Source of the DNA: an uncultured Dorea sp.
GTDB lineage: Bacteria > Bacillota > Clostridia > Lachnospirales > Lachnospiraceae
DNA: 13,306 nucleotides
Direction: 5' to 3'
Assembly: GCA_910587575.1 (NCBI GenBank)
Contig: CAJULU010000059.1
Coordinates: 14,616-27,921, forward strand
Shown: positions 1 to 7,392 of the stretch, piece after piece
How positions within the stretch are numbered: the stretch's first letter is position 1
How the letters are laid out: every line of letters starts with the position of its first letter
Translations under genes and position numbers: made by a program
The notes under the pieces: model-generated
Told to the model about the DNA's origin: nothing
Databases searched by the model: none
What the model saw: the letters and a program-made list of their open reading frames with translations, nothing else

Positions 1-837
1 ATTTCCGTCTGAAACCGGAATCACCTCCACGCCAAGCTGTTCTAACCGGCGGATTTTTTCCCGTTCCCCGTCTTTGTGCCCGGCTGCATCATCCGGTGCA
101 TATGCCACGATGGTTGCATATTCTGCCGCCGTCTGACAGATCTGGCTGTCGGCGGGAATCCTGAGACGGCTGTCGCAGATAATCCGTACAGGACTTTTCC
201 CGTCCGGTATCCGTACATTCAGCAGCGGATCGTCGGCAAGCACAGTCCCGATCCCTGCCATGATTCCCATACACCGGTGGCGCAGCTTCTGTACCTTCAG
301 ACGCGCCGCCTCTCCTGTAATCCACCTGGACGCTCCTGTTTTCGTTGCAGTCTTCCCATCTGCAGTCATGGCATACTTCATAATCACATAAGGCGTACGG
401 CTGGTAATATAGTGGAAAAATATGGGATTCAGGCGGTCGCATTCCTCCCTCATAAAATTCTCCTCCACCTGCACGCCGGCGGCTCTGAGAATCCCGGCTC
501 CTTTCCCTGCCACTTTGGGGTTGGGGTCGGCGGAACCGATTACCACCCTCTGAATTCCATTTTCAAGAACTGCCTCCGTACATGGCGGTGTCTTTCCGTA
601 ATGGCAGCAGGGCTCCAGCGTCACGTACATGACCGCCCCTTCTGCCGGTTCCGTCAAAGAGGCAATGGCGTTCCGCTCTGCATGGAGTTCTCCATACCGC
701 CTGTGATACCCCTCTCCGATGATACGGCCTTCCTTCACAATGACCGCACCCACCAGCGGGTTGGGGTTCGTCCAGCCGATGCCTCGTTTCGCAAGCTCTA
801 TGGCCCGCCTCATATAATCCTGATCTGTCAAATACAT
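1..837 (-). CDS. ribD: RibD, bifunctional riboflavin deaminase/reductase (3' end cut by window edge)
   Basis: RibD carries out two early steps of riboflavin synthesis: deamination of the pyrimidine intermediate formed from GTP, then NADPH-dependent reduction of its ribose. The frame is open for 279 codons from ATG 837 to base 1. Residues 24-32 read NPNPLVGAV, and the deaminase zinc site is visible as H52-A-E54 with C77 and C86 in the PCCHYGKTPPC stretch. The reductase domain starts near residue 145, with KYAMTADGK around 154-162 and a GIGTVLADDP motif near 194-203. RibD is usually about 360-370 residues, so roughly the last 85-90 lie outside the window. The start is ambiguous: a purine-rich AGAAGGG abuts ATG 837, leaving almost no spacing, whereas in-frame TTG 831 has about 5 bases of spacing and would give MTDQDYM, a common RibD N-terminus. 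The gene sits behind an FMN riboswitch and a terminator, so it is probably repressed by FMN. Confidence 0.95.
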   Translation of the reverse strand, partial: MYLTDQDYMRRAIELAKRGIGWTNPNPLVGAVIVKEGRIIGEGYHRRYGELHAERNAIASLTEPAEGAVMYVTLEPCCHYGKTPPCTEAVLENGIQRVVIGSADPNPKVAGKGAGILRAAGVQVEENFMREECDRLNPIFFHYITSRTPYVIMKYAMTADGKTATKTGASRWITGEAARLKVQKLRHRCMGIMAGIGTVLADDPLLNVRIPDGKSPVRIICDSRLRIPADSQICQTAAEYATIVAYAPDDAAGHKDGEREKIRRLEQLGVEVIPVSDGN

Positions 838-867
838 CCCTTCTTTCCAGAACTGCCTTTATAAAGC

Positions 868-896
868 AAAAACCCCTGCAGAATCTTCTACAGGGG
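868..896 (-). terminator. Intrinsic terminator in the ribD leader (attenuator)
   Basis: On the minus strand a 10-bp stem, CCCCTGTAGA paired with TCTGCAGGGG (one G-U pair), closes a 4-base loop and is followed by five U residues. It lies between the FMN aptamer and ribD, 31 bases before ATG 837. This is the expected expression platform of a transcription-attenuating riboswitch: FMN binding should favour this hairpin and stop transcription before ribD. Confidence 0.85.
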
Positions 897-923
897 CCGT
901 CTCACTATGCGGAATATACCAGA

Positions 924-955
924 ATGCTCTGAAATGATTCATCATTCCAGAGCAT
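924..955 (-). promoter_or_regulatory. Long hairpin between FMN aptamer and terminator
   Basis: A 14-bp stem (924-937 with 942-955, a single G-U on the minus strand) closes a 4-base loop. No U-tract follows, so it is not itself a typical terminator. It may act as a spacer or pause hairpin that brings the aptamer close to the terminator arm. The role is inferred; the pairing is directly visible. Confidence 0.6.
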
Positions 956-988
956 CTCACACAAAGTATATCTCTACGATTATACTAT

Positions 989-1097
989 CATCTTCTTCCA
1001 TCCAGACTATACTGTCGGCCCCGGAATCTCACCGGATCAACCTTACGGCTCGCGGGCTGTACCGCCGGTAGGGACTTGCACCCTGCCCTGAAGACAT
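989..1097 (-). promoter_or_regulatory. FMN riboswitch (RFN element)
   Basis: The minus strand carries the highly conserved RFN core in order: CTTCAGGGCAGGGTG, CCCTACCGGCGGTA, AGCCCGCGAGCC, GATCCGGTGAGATTCCGG, GGCCGACAGTATAGTC and GGATGGAAGAAGAT. The outer ends can pair to form P1. The element senses flavin mononucleotide and is found ahead of riboflavin synthesis or transport genes, which matches ribD downstream. Expression would be switched off when FMN is plentiful through the terminator at 868-896. A 7-base complement, GGGGCCG in the aptamer (1016-1022) against CGGCCCC at the terminator base (893-899), is a possible antiterminator pairing. Confidence 0.97.
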
Positions 1098-1120
1098 TCT
1101 TCTCTTTACTTATGTATTTT

Positions 1121-1149
1121 ATTATACTCCGGTTCCGCCCCGATTTCAA
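1121..1149 (-). promoter_or_regulatory. Sigma-A type promoter for the riboswitch/ribD transcript
   Basis: Reading the minus strand, TTGAAA (1149-1144) is separated by exactly 17 bases from a perfect TATAAT (1126-1121), placing the RNA start just before the FMN aptamer. The -35 box overlaps the TGA stop codon (1148-1146) of the upstream response-regulator gene. No terminator is seen between that gene and the riboswitch, so read-through from the signalling operon is also possible. Confidence 0.85.
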
Positions 1150-2243
1150 GACATTTCATAAAAATTCTGGGCCTCCGGTACGTTCCGGTACATCTGGCTC
1201 AACTGATCCTCGATGGAGAAGAAACTATCCAGCAGACGCGGGTTAAAGCTTCCGCACTGACCGGTTCCGATCATCTCGATCACCATATCCCGGGAATAGG
1301 GCGCCTTGTACACCCGCCTGCAGCTTAAGGCATCATAGACATCCGCAAGGGATACCACCTGTGCCCACAAAGAGATGTCGCTCCCTTCCAGCCCGTCCGG
1401 ATATCCTCTGCCGTCCCACCGCTCATGATGATGCAGCGCAATGTCGCAGGCATAATCAAAAATCCTGCTATCCCGAAGCTGCGGAATACTTTCGAGAAGT
1501 ACCACCCCTTTGGTAGTATGCGTCTTCATCACCTCATACTCATCCGGCGTCAGTCTCCCGGGTTTCGTCAGAATCGCATCCGGTATTCCGATCTTTCCTA
1601 CGTCATGCATGGTAGAAGCAATCACAATATGGTCGATCTCCTCCTGATCCAGCCCGTTTCCAAGGCTGGTATTCTCCAGGATAATCCGGGTGATATCCGA
1701 AATTCTCTGGACATGGCCACCGGACTCCTCATTTCGGAATTCTATGGCAGTGGCCAGCGCTTCGATCATCCCCTGGTTCAGCTGTATAATCTGGTTTGCC
1801 TGTTCCAACAGCCTTTCCTGCTGCTTTTGCACCACATTGTTCAGATGATGACGCGCCTCAAACAGTTCAATCACAGATTCTACCCGGCGTCTCACCACAT
1901 AAGAGACGTATGGTTTCCGGATTACGTCCATAACGCCAAGTTCACAGGCTTCTTTCATCACGTCCTCATTCACCTCAGCCGTGATAAGGAATACGGGAAT
2001 CGACTCCAGAAGCCCCCTCCCCTTCATCTTTCTTACAACCTCGATTCCAGACATCTCCGGCATCATCACATCCAGGAGTACTGCACAGAAGCGGTTCCCG
2101 GAATCCAGGATCTTCTTAAGTCCCTGGCGGCCATTCTCCGCTTCCTCTACCTGAAAGGAACCCATAAATATTTTCCGCAGTATCGCTCGGTTTATGGCAT
2201 CGTCATCTACAATTAAAAGCTTACCGTTTCTATATTGTTTCAT
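1146..2243 (-). CDS. Response regulator with HD-GYP domain (putative c-di-GMP phosphodiesterase)
   Basis: This 365-residue protein has an N-terminal receiver domain (about 7-125) with the acidic cluster D13-D15, phosphoacceptor D58 in LLDVMMPEMSG and K110-P111. A helical linker follows (about 125-160), then an HD-GYP domain (about 160-345). HD-GYP landmarks are H177, H213-D214 in MHDVGKIGIP, H242, the HHHERWDGRGYP run (271-282) and D301-V-Y-D304-A-L. The metal- and substrate-binding residues appear intact, so cyclic-di-GMP hydrolysis in the cytoplasm is predicted from the RpfG-like family. A GGAAGG ribosome site lies about 11 bases before ATG. It is the last gene of the signalling set, 29 bases after the HPt gene, and is the natural terminal phosphate acceptor. 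Catalytic activity and substrate are inferred from motifs. Confidence 0.93.
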   Translation of the reverse strand: MKQYRNGKLLIVDDDAINRAILRKIFMGSFQVEEAENGRQGLKKILDSGNRFCAVLLDVMMPEMSGIEVVRKMKGRGLLESIPVFLITAEVNEDVMKEACELGVMDVIRKPYVSYVVRRRVESVIELFEARHHLNNVVQKQQERLLEQANQIIQLNQGMIEALATAIEFRNEESGGHVQRISDITRIILENTSLGNGLDQEEIDHIVIASTMHDVGKIGIPDAILTKPGRLTPDEYEVMKTHTTKGVVLLESIPQLRDSRIFDYACDIALHHHERWDGRGYPDGLEGSDISLWAQVVSLADVYDALSCRRVYKAPYSRDMVIEMIGTGQCGSFNPRLLDSFFSIEDQLSQMYRNVPEAQNFYEMS

Positions 2244-2272
2244 TTCTCAAAGCATCCTTCCTGGACAATCGG

Positions 2273-2632
2273 TCAGACATTCTCACTTCTCCTGATACAG
2301 TCAATCACCCTATCCTGAATCTCTCCCACCTGCACGAAAGCTGCCCTGGCCTCCCCTTGCCTTCCTTCACGCAGCAGGTTAAGGATTTCCGTATATTTCA
2401 CAAAAAGCGGCCGTATGGCCAGATTGCCGGCTGTACCTTTCAGCATATGTACCCGTCCGATCAGTTCCTCACAGCTTTCGCAGTCAAAATCTTCCTCCTG
2501 TACCGGATTCTTTTCTACGATATCCACAAACATTCCAAGCATCGTCCTGTACAATGACTCATCTCCCAGAACACGGCCCAGCCCCTCCTTCACGTCCACA
2601 CCCAGTTCTTCCAATTCAACCATTAACTCCAT
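2273..2632 (-). CDS. HPt (histidine phosphotransfer) protein
   Basis: This 119-residue soluble, mostly helical protein fits a single HPt domain. The signature RVHMLKGTAGNLAI places the phosphorylatable histidine at H62, with the expected small residues and K65-G66 after it. HPt proteins have no enzymatic activity; they shuttle phosphate from the receiver domain of a hybrid kinase to that of a response regulator. An AAAGGA ribosome site precedes ATG 2632 by about 9 bases. The gene sits between two hybrid kinases (upstream) and an HD-GYP regulator (downstream), with gaps of only about 30 bases, so it is probably cotranscribed and is the phosphate bridge between them. Identity is strong from motif, size and context together. 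Confidence 0.92.
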   Translation of the reverse strand: MELMVELEELGVDVKEGLGRVLGDESLYRTMLGMFVDIVEKNPVQEEDFDCESCEELIGRVHMLKGTAGNLAIRPLFVKYTEILNLLREGRQGEARAAFVQVGEIQDRVIDCIRRSENV

Positions 2633-2662
2633 ACCAAAAATTCCTTTCTCTGCAAAAAAACT

Positions 2663-5638
2663 CTATTTCTTCCGCTTCCGTTCCAATACCTCCTGGAACG
2701 TAGCTTTTAACTGATCTACCACAACCGGTTTTGACACGTGGGCATCCATACCTGACTCGATTGCAGCTCTGATATCATCCACAAAAGCATTGGCAGTCAT
2801 GGCAATGATGGGCACACTCTTTGCCGACGGATGACCGCTGGCACGGATGGCTCTCGTAGCCCCATAACCATCCAGGACGGGCATCTGTACATCCATAAAA
2901 ATGACGTCGTATTCTCCGGGAAGAGATTCTGTAAACCGGTCCACTGCCGCCTGGCCGTTTTCTGCGACATCACAGACAGCGGCCCCCATGGACTCCAGAA
3001 GCTTGACCAGAATCATCTGGTTGATCTCTATGTCATCCACCACAAGGATATGTTTTCCCTCAAAAACCTCCTTCTCTTTTTCCGCCGGCTTAACCGAAGG
3101 TTCACTTTCCCCGCCGTCGAAAGCCCGTTCGATCGCATCCTTAAAACTATGCATAAAGAAGGGTTTTGCCAGAAAATGACTGACTCCCGCCTTAAGGGCC
3201 TCCTCTTCAATCTCCTCCCAGTCGTAAGAGGTAAAGAAGATGACAGGAATATGGTCAGGCTCATTCTTACGGATCAGACGTGCGGTTTCCAGGCCGTCCT
3301 GATCCGGCATCTTCCAGTCCAGCAGCATCAGATCATAGGGTTCTCCCTTCTTTCTGGCAGAGCGCAGTACAGAAACCGCCTGTCTTCCGCTGGTGGCATA
3401 GCTGACTTCCACCCCGGTACATTCCATTGCCTTAACAATGTTACGGCAGACATATTCATCGTCATCCGCCACGATCATACGGCGGATACCATATTTTTTC
3501 CAGAATGCAGGATCCTCCTCCGACGCCTCACAGACTGGCAGATCCAGCTGCAGCCTGAAGATAGATCCTGCCCCCAGTTCGCTCTCCACCTCTATGGTGC
3601 CGCCCATCAGATCTACCAGGTTCTTGGTGATTGCCATACCCAGCCCCGTCCCCTGTATCTGACCTGCGGCCAGGTTCTGTTCACGGGTAAAGGGGTCAAA
3701 GATTACTTCCAGATATTCCTTGGACATTCCCTGTCCGTTATCCCGGATTACAAACTCCACGCGGCTGTATCCTTCCGTCACCCCGGTCAGTTCATTGACG
3801 TACATCTCGATACTGCCATTCTCCGGCGTATACTTGACCGCATTGGACAGGATATTAATCAGCACCTGGCAGATACGCAGCTTGTCTCCCAGCAGATACT
3901 CGTAATCAAAAGGCGTGGCAAATATCCGGAACGACTGGTTCTTAGCCCGGCTCTGAGGCCGGATAATCACATTCAGTTCTTCTATAATCTCCGATATATC
4001 TATGTCTGTAATGTTCAGGGTTGCATTGCCTCCTTCAATCTTGTTCATATCCAGCACATCATTAATCAGTCCCAGCAGATGCTGGCTGGCCGCATTAATC
4101 TGATGGGTATACTCCAGTACGTGCTCCGGGTTATCCGCTTCCTCCCGCAGCAGGGAAACCAGACCGGTGATGGCATTCATCGGCGTACGGATGTCATGAC
4201 TGACATTCCCCAGGAAAGCGCTCTTGGCCTTATTGGCCACCTGCGCCATGTCCAGGGCCTGTGTCAGCGTATCCTGTGTCTTACGTTCACTGGTACGGTC
4301 AGAAAGATACAGGATGACCTTTCTTTCTCCCTGCAGAAGTGTACTGTAGAGGGATTCCCGGAACCATCTGCGCTCTCCGGTCTTCTTATGAATCCGCTCT
4401 CTCATCACATCCGTAATGGAACTTCCCGGCTCTAAAGCAGCCAGATCATCCAGATCCAGCTCCCTTCCCTCCTGATTCCAGGTACACTCAAGGGAATCCA
4501 CATTCTCAAGAATCTGTTCCGCAGGAATTCCAAGCACCCGTTCCACGTTCGGACTCACATATTCTACCCGGTGTTCTCTGACATTCAGCATTACATAGAC
4601 GTTATCCGTATTATTGGCAAGATATGTAGAGAAAATATCAAACTGCTGCTTATTGTACTCAATCTCCCGTTCCTTCTCTCTGATCTCCTTCTGGCTTCTC
4701 CAGTTAAGCAGGAGGAAACATAAAAAGAACACCATGGCCGCCACCATAAATACCACTGTCACCTGTGAATTCCGGATAATCTCATTCGCCTCATCCATAA
4801 CCGCAGAGAACGGCACCACGGAAACCAGATACCATCCCTCTACATTTTCCACAGGGACATAAGTGTAGATATACTTTCCCTTGTCTCCGTCGAACAGGAA
4901 CGTGCCCGCCTCCCGGTTCTGCATCGTATCCGCCAGATTCCCGGCATCGCTGCCGCCGTTTAATACAATGTCAAAAATATTATCATACGAATGCTCACTG
5001 TTTTTTCCAACAGAACTCAGAAGAATGTCCCCCTTATCGTTCACTACATATCCCAGGCCCTGCCCGTCATAAAAAGAAAGCGAAAATTCCTCGGATACCT
5101 TGGTACAGACATAACTCTTCTGTATCAGACCAGGAACGCCGTCTGCAAATTCAAATCTCTCATAATAACCGAACGCCGGCTCGCCCGAATACAGTCCCGG
5201 ATAAGGATCTCGGACATTCGCACCCGTAAGAGAACGGTACGTCTCCAGTTCTTCCCCCTCCATCTGATAAATCTGTTCCGACTTATTATTATAATACATC
5301 CCGGTATCCAGATTCATGACGGAATAATGGGCATTCACCTCAGAAAACGCTTCCAGCTTCTCGTTGATTCCTTCTGTATCCCGGGAATCAGCCTGTGAAA
5401 AATACACGGCAAAGCTATGCAGACGCTCCCTGTCCGCCGAAATAAAGGTATGAAAAGCCTGCTGCTGCTGCCGTGTCATATCCATGACATCCGTCACTGC
5501 CTGATCCATCAGATTACTGCGCAGCACATGCATATATCCCACACCGCCCAGCAGAATCACCGCAATGCACACAATGATCAGGGCATTTACTGCGTAATAC
5601 TGTTTCTTTTTATCTCTTTTTGTCCCCTTCACCATCAT
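2663..5638 (-). CDS. Membrane-bound sensor hybrid histidine kinase with two receiver domains
   Basis: Numbered from ATG 5638, this 991-residue protein has a transmembrane helix (about 16-40), a large extracytoplasmic region (about 41-290, probably Cache-type) and a second helix (about 292-311). A PAS domain (about 330-450) is followed by HisKA, with phosphorylatable H481 in NVSHDIRTPMNA. The ATPase domain shows the N box around N599, DNGQG at 633-637 and GTGLGM at 663-668. Receiver 1 has phosphoacceptor D774 and K825; receiver 2 has D916 and K970. The first receiver's DDDEY start and LLDWKMPDQDG are both intact. It should sense an external signal and pass phosphate to the adjacent HPt. The start is uncertain: tandem ATGs at 5638 and 5635 follow AAAGGG, and a TTG at 5656 would overlap the upstream gene by 11 bases. 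The ligand cannot be told from sequence. Confidence 0.94.
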   Translation of the reverse strand: MMVKGTKRDKKKQYYAVNALIIVCIAVILLGGVGYMHVLRSNLMDQAVTDVMDMTRQQQQAFHTFISADRERLHSFAVYFSQADSRDTEGINEKLEAFSEVNAHYSVMNLDTGMYYNNKSEQIYQMEGEELETYRSLTGANVRDPYPGLYSGEPAFGYYERFEFADGVPGLIQKSYVCTKVSEEFSLSFYDGQGLGYVVNDKGDILLSSVGKNSEHSYDNIFDIVLNGGSDAGNLADTMQNREAGTFLFDGDKGKYIYTYVPVENVEGWYLVSVVPFSAVMDEANEIIRNSQVTVVFMVAAMVFFLCFLLLNWRSQKEIREKEREIEYNKQQFDIFSTYLANNTDNVYVMLNVREHRVEYVSPNVERVLGIPAEQILENVDSLECTWNQEGRELDLDDLAALEPGSSITDVMRERIHKKTGERRWFRESLYSTLLQGERKVILYLSDRTSERKTQDTLTQALDMAQVANKAKSAFLGNVSHDIRTPMNAITGLVSLLREEADNPEHVLEYTHQINAASQHLLGLINDVLDMNKIEGGNATLNITDIDISEIIEELNVIIRPQSRAKNQSFRIFATPFDYEYLLGDKLRICQVLINILSNAVKYTPENGSIEMYVNELTGVTEGYSRVEFVIRDNGQGMSKEYLEVIFDPFTREQNLAAGQIQGTGLGMAITKNLVDLMGGTIEVESELGAGSIFRLQLDLPVCEASEEDPAFWKKYGIRRMIVADDDEYVCRNIVKAMECTGVEVSYATSGRQAVSVLRSARKKGEPYDLMLLDWKMPDQDGLETARLIRKNEPDHIPVIFFTSYDWEEIEEEALKAGVSHFLAKPFFMHSFKDAIERAFDGGESEPSVKPAEKEKEVFEGKHILVVDDIEINQMILVKLLESMGAAVCDVAENGQAAVDRFTESLPGEYDVIFMDVQMPVLDGYGATRAIRASGHPSAKSVPIIAMTANAFVDDIRAAIESGMDAHVSKPVVVDQLKATFQEVLERKRKK

Positions 5639-5645
5639 CCGCCCT

Positions 5646-7361
5646 TTATTTCTCAATCATCTTCTCAATCGTTTCCAGCAGCAGGGCAAGATCCATAGGC
5701 TTTGAAAGACAGGCGTCAATCCCGCTTTTCATCGCTTTCTCCCGGCTGTCCGGCCGGATATCCGCAGACAGCGCAACAATCGGAATATGCGCCAGAGTGG
5801 GATCCTTAAGCCGCCGGATTGCTTCCGATGCCTGCCATCCGTCCATAACCGGCATCTGCAGGTCCATAATCACCAGATCGTAATCCCCCGGAGAAGCACA
5901 TTCCATTTTCCGGACGGCAATCTGTCCGTTTTCCGCTGTCTCAACGCTAAATCCCATCCTCTCCAGAAGTTCTGTCTCGATCTCCCTGTTAATCTCATTA
6001 TCCTCCACAAGCAGGATGCTCATGCTTTTATCAGCCAGGGCGCCTTCCCCGAAAGCTACATCGGTCAGCGGCTGTGCCCGGAACGTGAAAGCAACGGTAA
6101 ATGTGCTTCCTTCATCCACCGTACTACTGACCGTAATACTCCCATGCAGCATATCCACAATATTTCTGGCAATGGTCAGTCCCAGGCCGATGCCATGCAC
6201 GCCGCTTAAGGTAGAATCCCTCTCACGGCAGAAGGGTTCAAAAATCCTGCCCAGGAATTCTTCACTGATACCAATACCATTATCCTTCACCACAATGTTA
6301 TAGACAACATAGCTGTTGGGCAGTTCCTCTTTTTCCAGCAGCGTAATGCTGACCCTTCCGCCAGGCTGCGTATAAGTCAGTGCATTATTAGCCAGATTGA
6401 GCACAAGCTGATGCAGCTTTTCCCGGTCCGCATAGATCACACGGTGTCTGATTCCGCTTAAATCCAGGGTGAAAGCAATGGATTTTTCCTTTGCCTGCGG
6501 TTCCAGAAACTGATAGGACTCCTGCACCGTCTGACACAGATCACATTCCACTTCCGCAGGACCTGCCGCATTGGCCAGCGACGAAATATCCAGCACCTTT
6601 GTAATCATATCGAGAAGCTGATGGCTGGCTGTTTCCACACGGTCCAGATATTCCATCACCTTATCAGCATCATGAATCTCCAGCTTCGCCAGAGAAGTAA
6701 ATCCAAAAATGGCATTCAGCGGCGTCCTCATCTCATGGGAAATGTTGGAAAGGAACGTATTCTTAGCCTTTACGGACAGATTCGCCTTTTCAAGTGCCTC
6801 GGCCAGCAGCCGTTTCTGTCCCATCTGCTGCTGGTTTCTTTCATCCGAGGAATCTCCGATAAACACGTAAAAGAAGTCCCCCATGGCTTCCCCCCGGATA
6901 TAGTGGCCGTAATCTTCCACCCAGTGAATCGTCCCGTCCATGCGGCGGATACGGTATTCCACATAATCCAGGTTATACCGGTTCCTTGCGATCTGCTTCT
7001 TAATGCTCTCCTCCACCACATCCAGATCCTCCGGACAGACTATGCCCCGGAAAGAATTTCCGGTAAATTTCCGGAATTCCTGCATGGTTTTACACTGAAC
7101 AATGCGCAGCAGACCCTGGTTTGCATAGATAATCTTTTCATCGCCATCTGCATGATAGATTAAGAAACCTCCCGGAATCTCTTCTATAAACCGCAGAACT
7201 TCACACGTCTCCTGAAAACTCCTTTCGACTTCTGCCGGAATCCGCCCTTCTGGCCAGCCCGATTCAAGGATTTCCTCCACCTCAAGCCCGTTCTCTTCCA
7301 GAATATTCATCAGATGTATCATACGTTCAATCAAGTGCTCTTCCCGTCTGCGAGCGCACAT
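5646..7361 (-). CDS. Soluble PAS hybrid histidine kinase with one receiver domain
   Basis: This 571-residue protein has no membrane segment, so it should be cytoplasmic. A helical N-terminus (1-55) leads into a PAS domain (about 58-172) ending in a PAC-like RRMDGTIHWVEDYG stretch. HisKA has H209 in NISHEMRTPLNA. The ATPase domain shows the N box at N325-N326, DNGIG at 360-364 and GIGLGL at 390-395. The C-terminal receiver (about 447-568) has acidic E453-D454, phosphoacceptor D500 in VIMDLQMPVMDG and K554-P555. The start is supported by GAGGGGGTG about 7 bases upstream. Its stop lies 7 bases before the next kinase, indicating translational coupling. Having a cytoplasmic and a membrane sensor side by side suggests that internal and external signals feed one HPt protein. 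Confidence 0.93.
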   Translation of the reverse strand: MCARRREEHLIERMIHLMNILEENGLEVEEILESGWPEGRIPAEVERSFQETCEVLRFIEEIPGGFLIYHADGDEKIIYANQGLLRIVQCKTMQEFRKFTGNSFRGIVCPEDLDVVEESIKKQIARNRYNLDYVEYRIRRMDGTIHWVEDYGHYIRGEAMGDFFYVFIGDSSDERNQQQMGQKRLLAEALEKANLSVKAKNTFLSNISHEMRTPLNAIFGFTSLAKLEIHDADKVMEYLDRVETASHQLLDMITKVLDISSLANAAGPAEVECDLCQTVQESYQFLEPQAKEKSIAFTLDLSGIRHRVIYADREKLHQLVLNLANNALTYTQPGGRVSITLLEKEELPNSYVVYNIVVKDNGIGISEEFLGRIFEPFCRERDSTLSGVHGIGLGLTIARNIVDMLHGSITVSSTVDEGSTFTVAFTFRAQPLTDVAFGEGALADKSMSILLVEDNEINREIETELLERMGFSVETAENGQIAVRKMECASPGDYDLVIMDLQMPVMDGWQASEAIRRLKDPTLAHIPIVALSADIRPDSREKAMKSGIDACLSKPMDLALLLETIEKMIEK

Positions 7362-7392
7362 AATCTAACACCCCCTCGTTTTTATCCAGTCT

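Noticed and set aside
89..442. 117-residue open frame on the minus strand
   Set aside because: It is a different frame within ribD; the frame starting at 837 encodes the reductase motifs across the same bases.
76..864. 262-residue open frame on the plus strand
   Set aside because: It is antisense to ribD, whose minus-strand frame carries all deaminase zinc motifs; the plus-strand frame has no recognisable domain and no ribosome site.
2831..4435. 534-residue open frame on the plus strand
   Set aside because: It lies wholly antisense to the membrane hybrid kinase, whose HisKA, ATPase and receiver motifs occupy the region; the plus-strand product is low-complexity and lacks domains.
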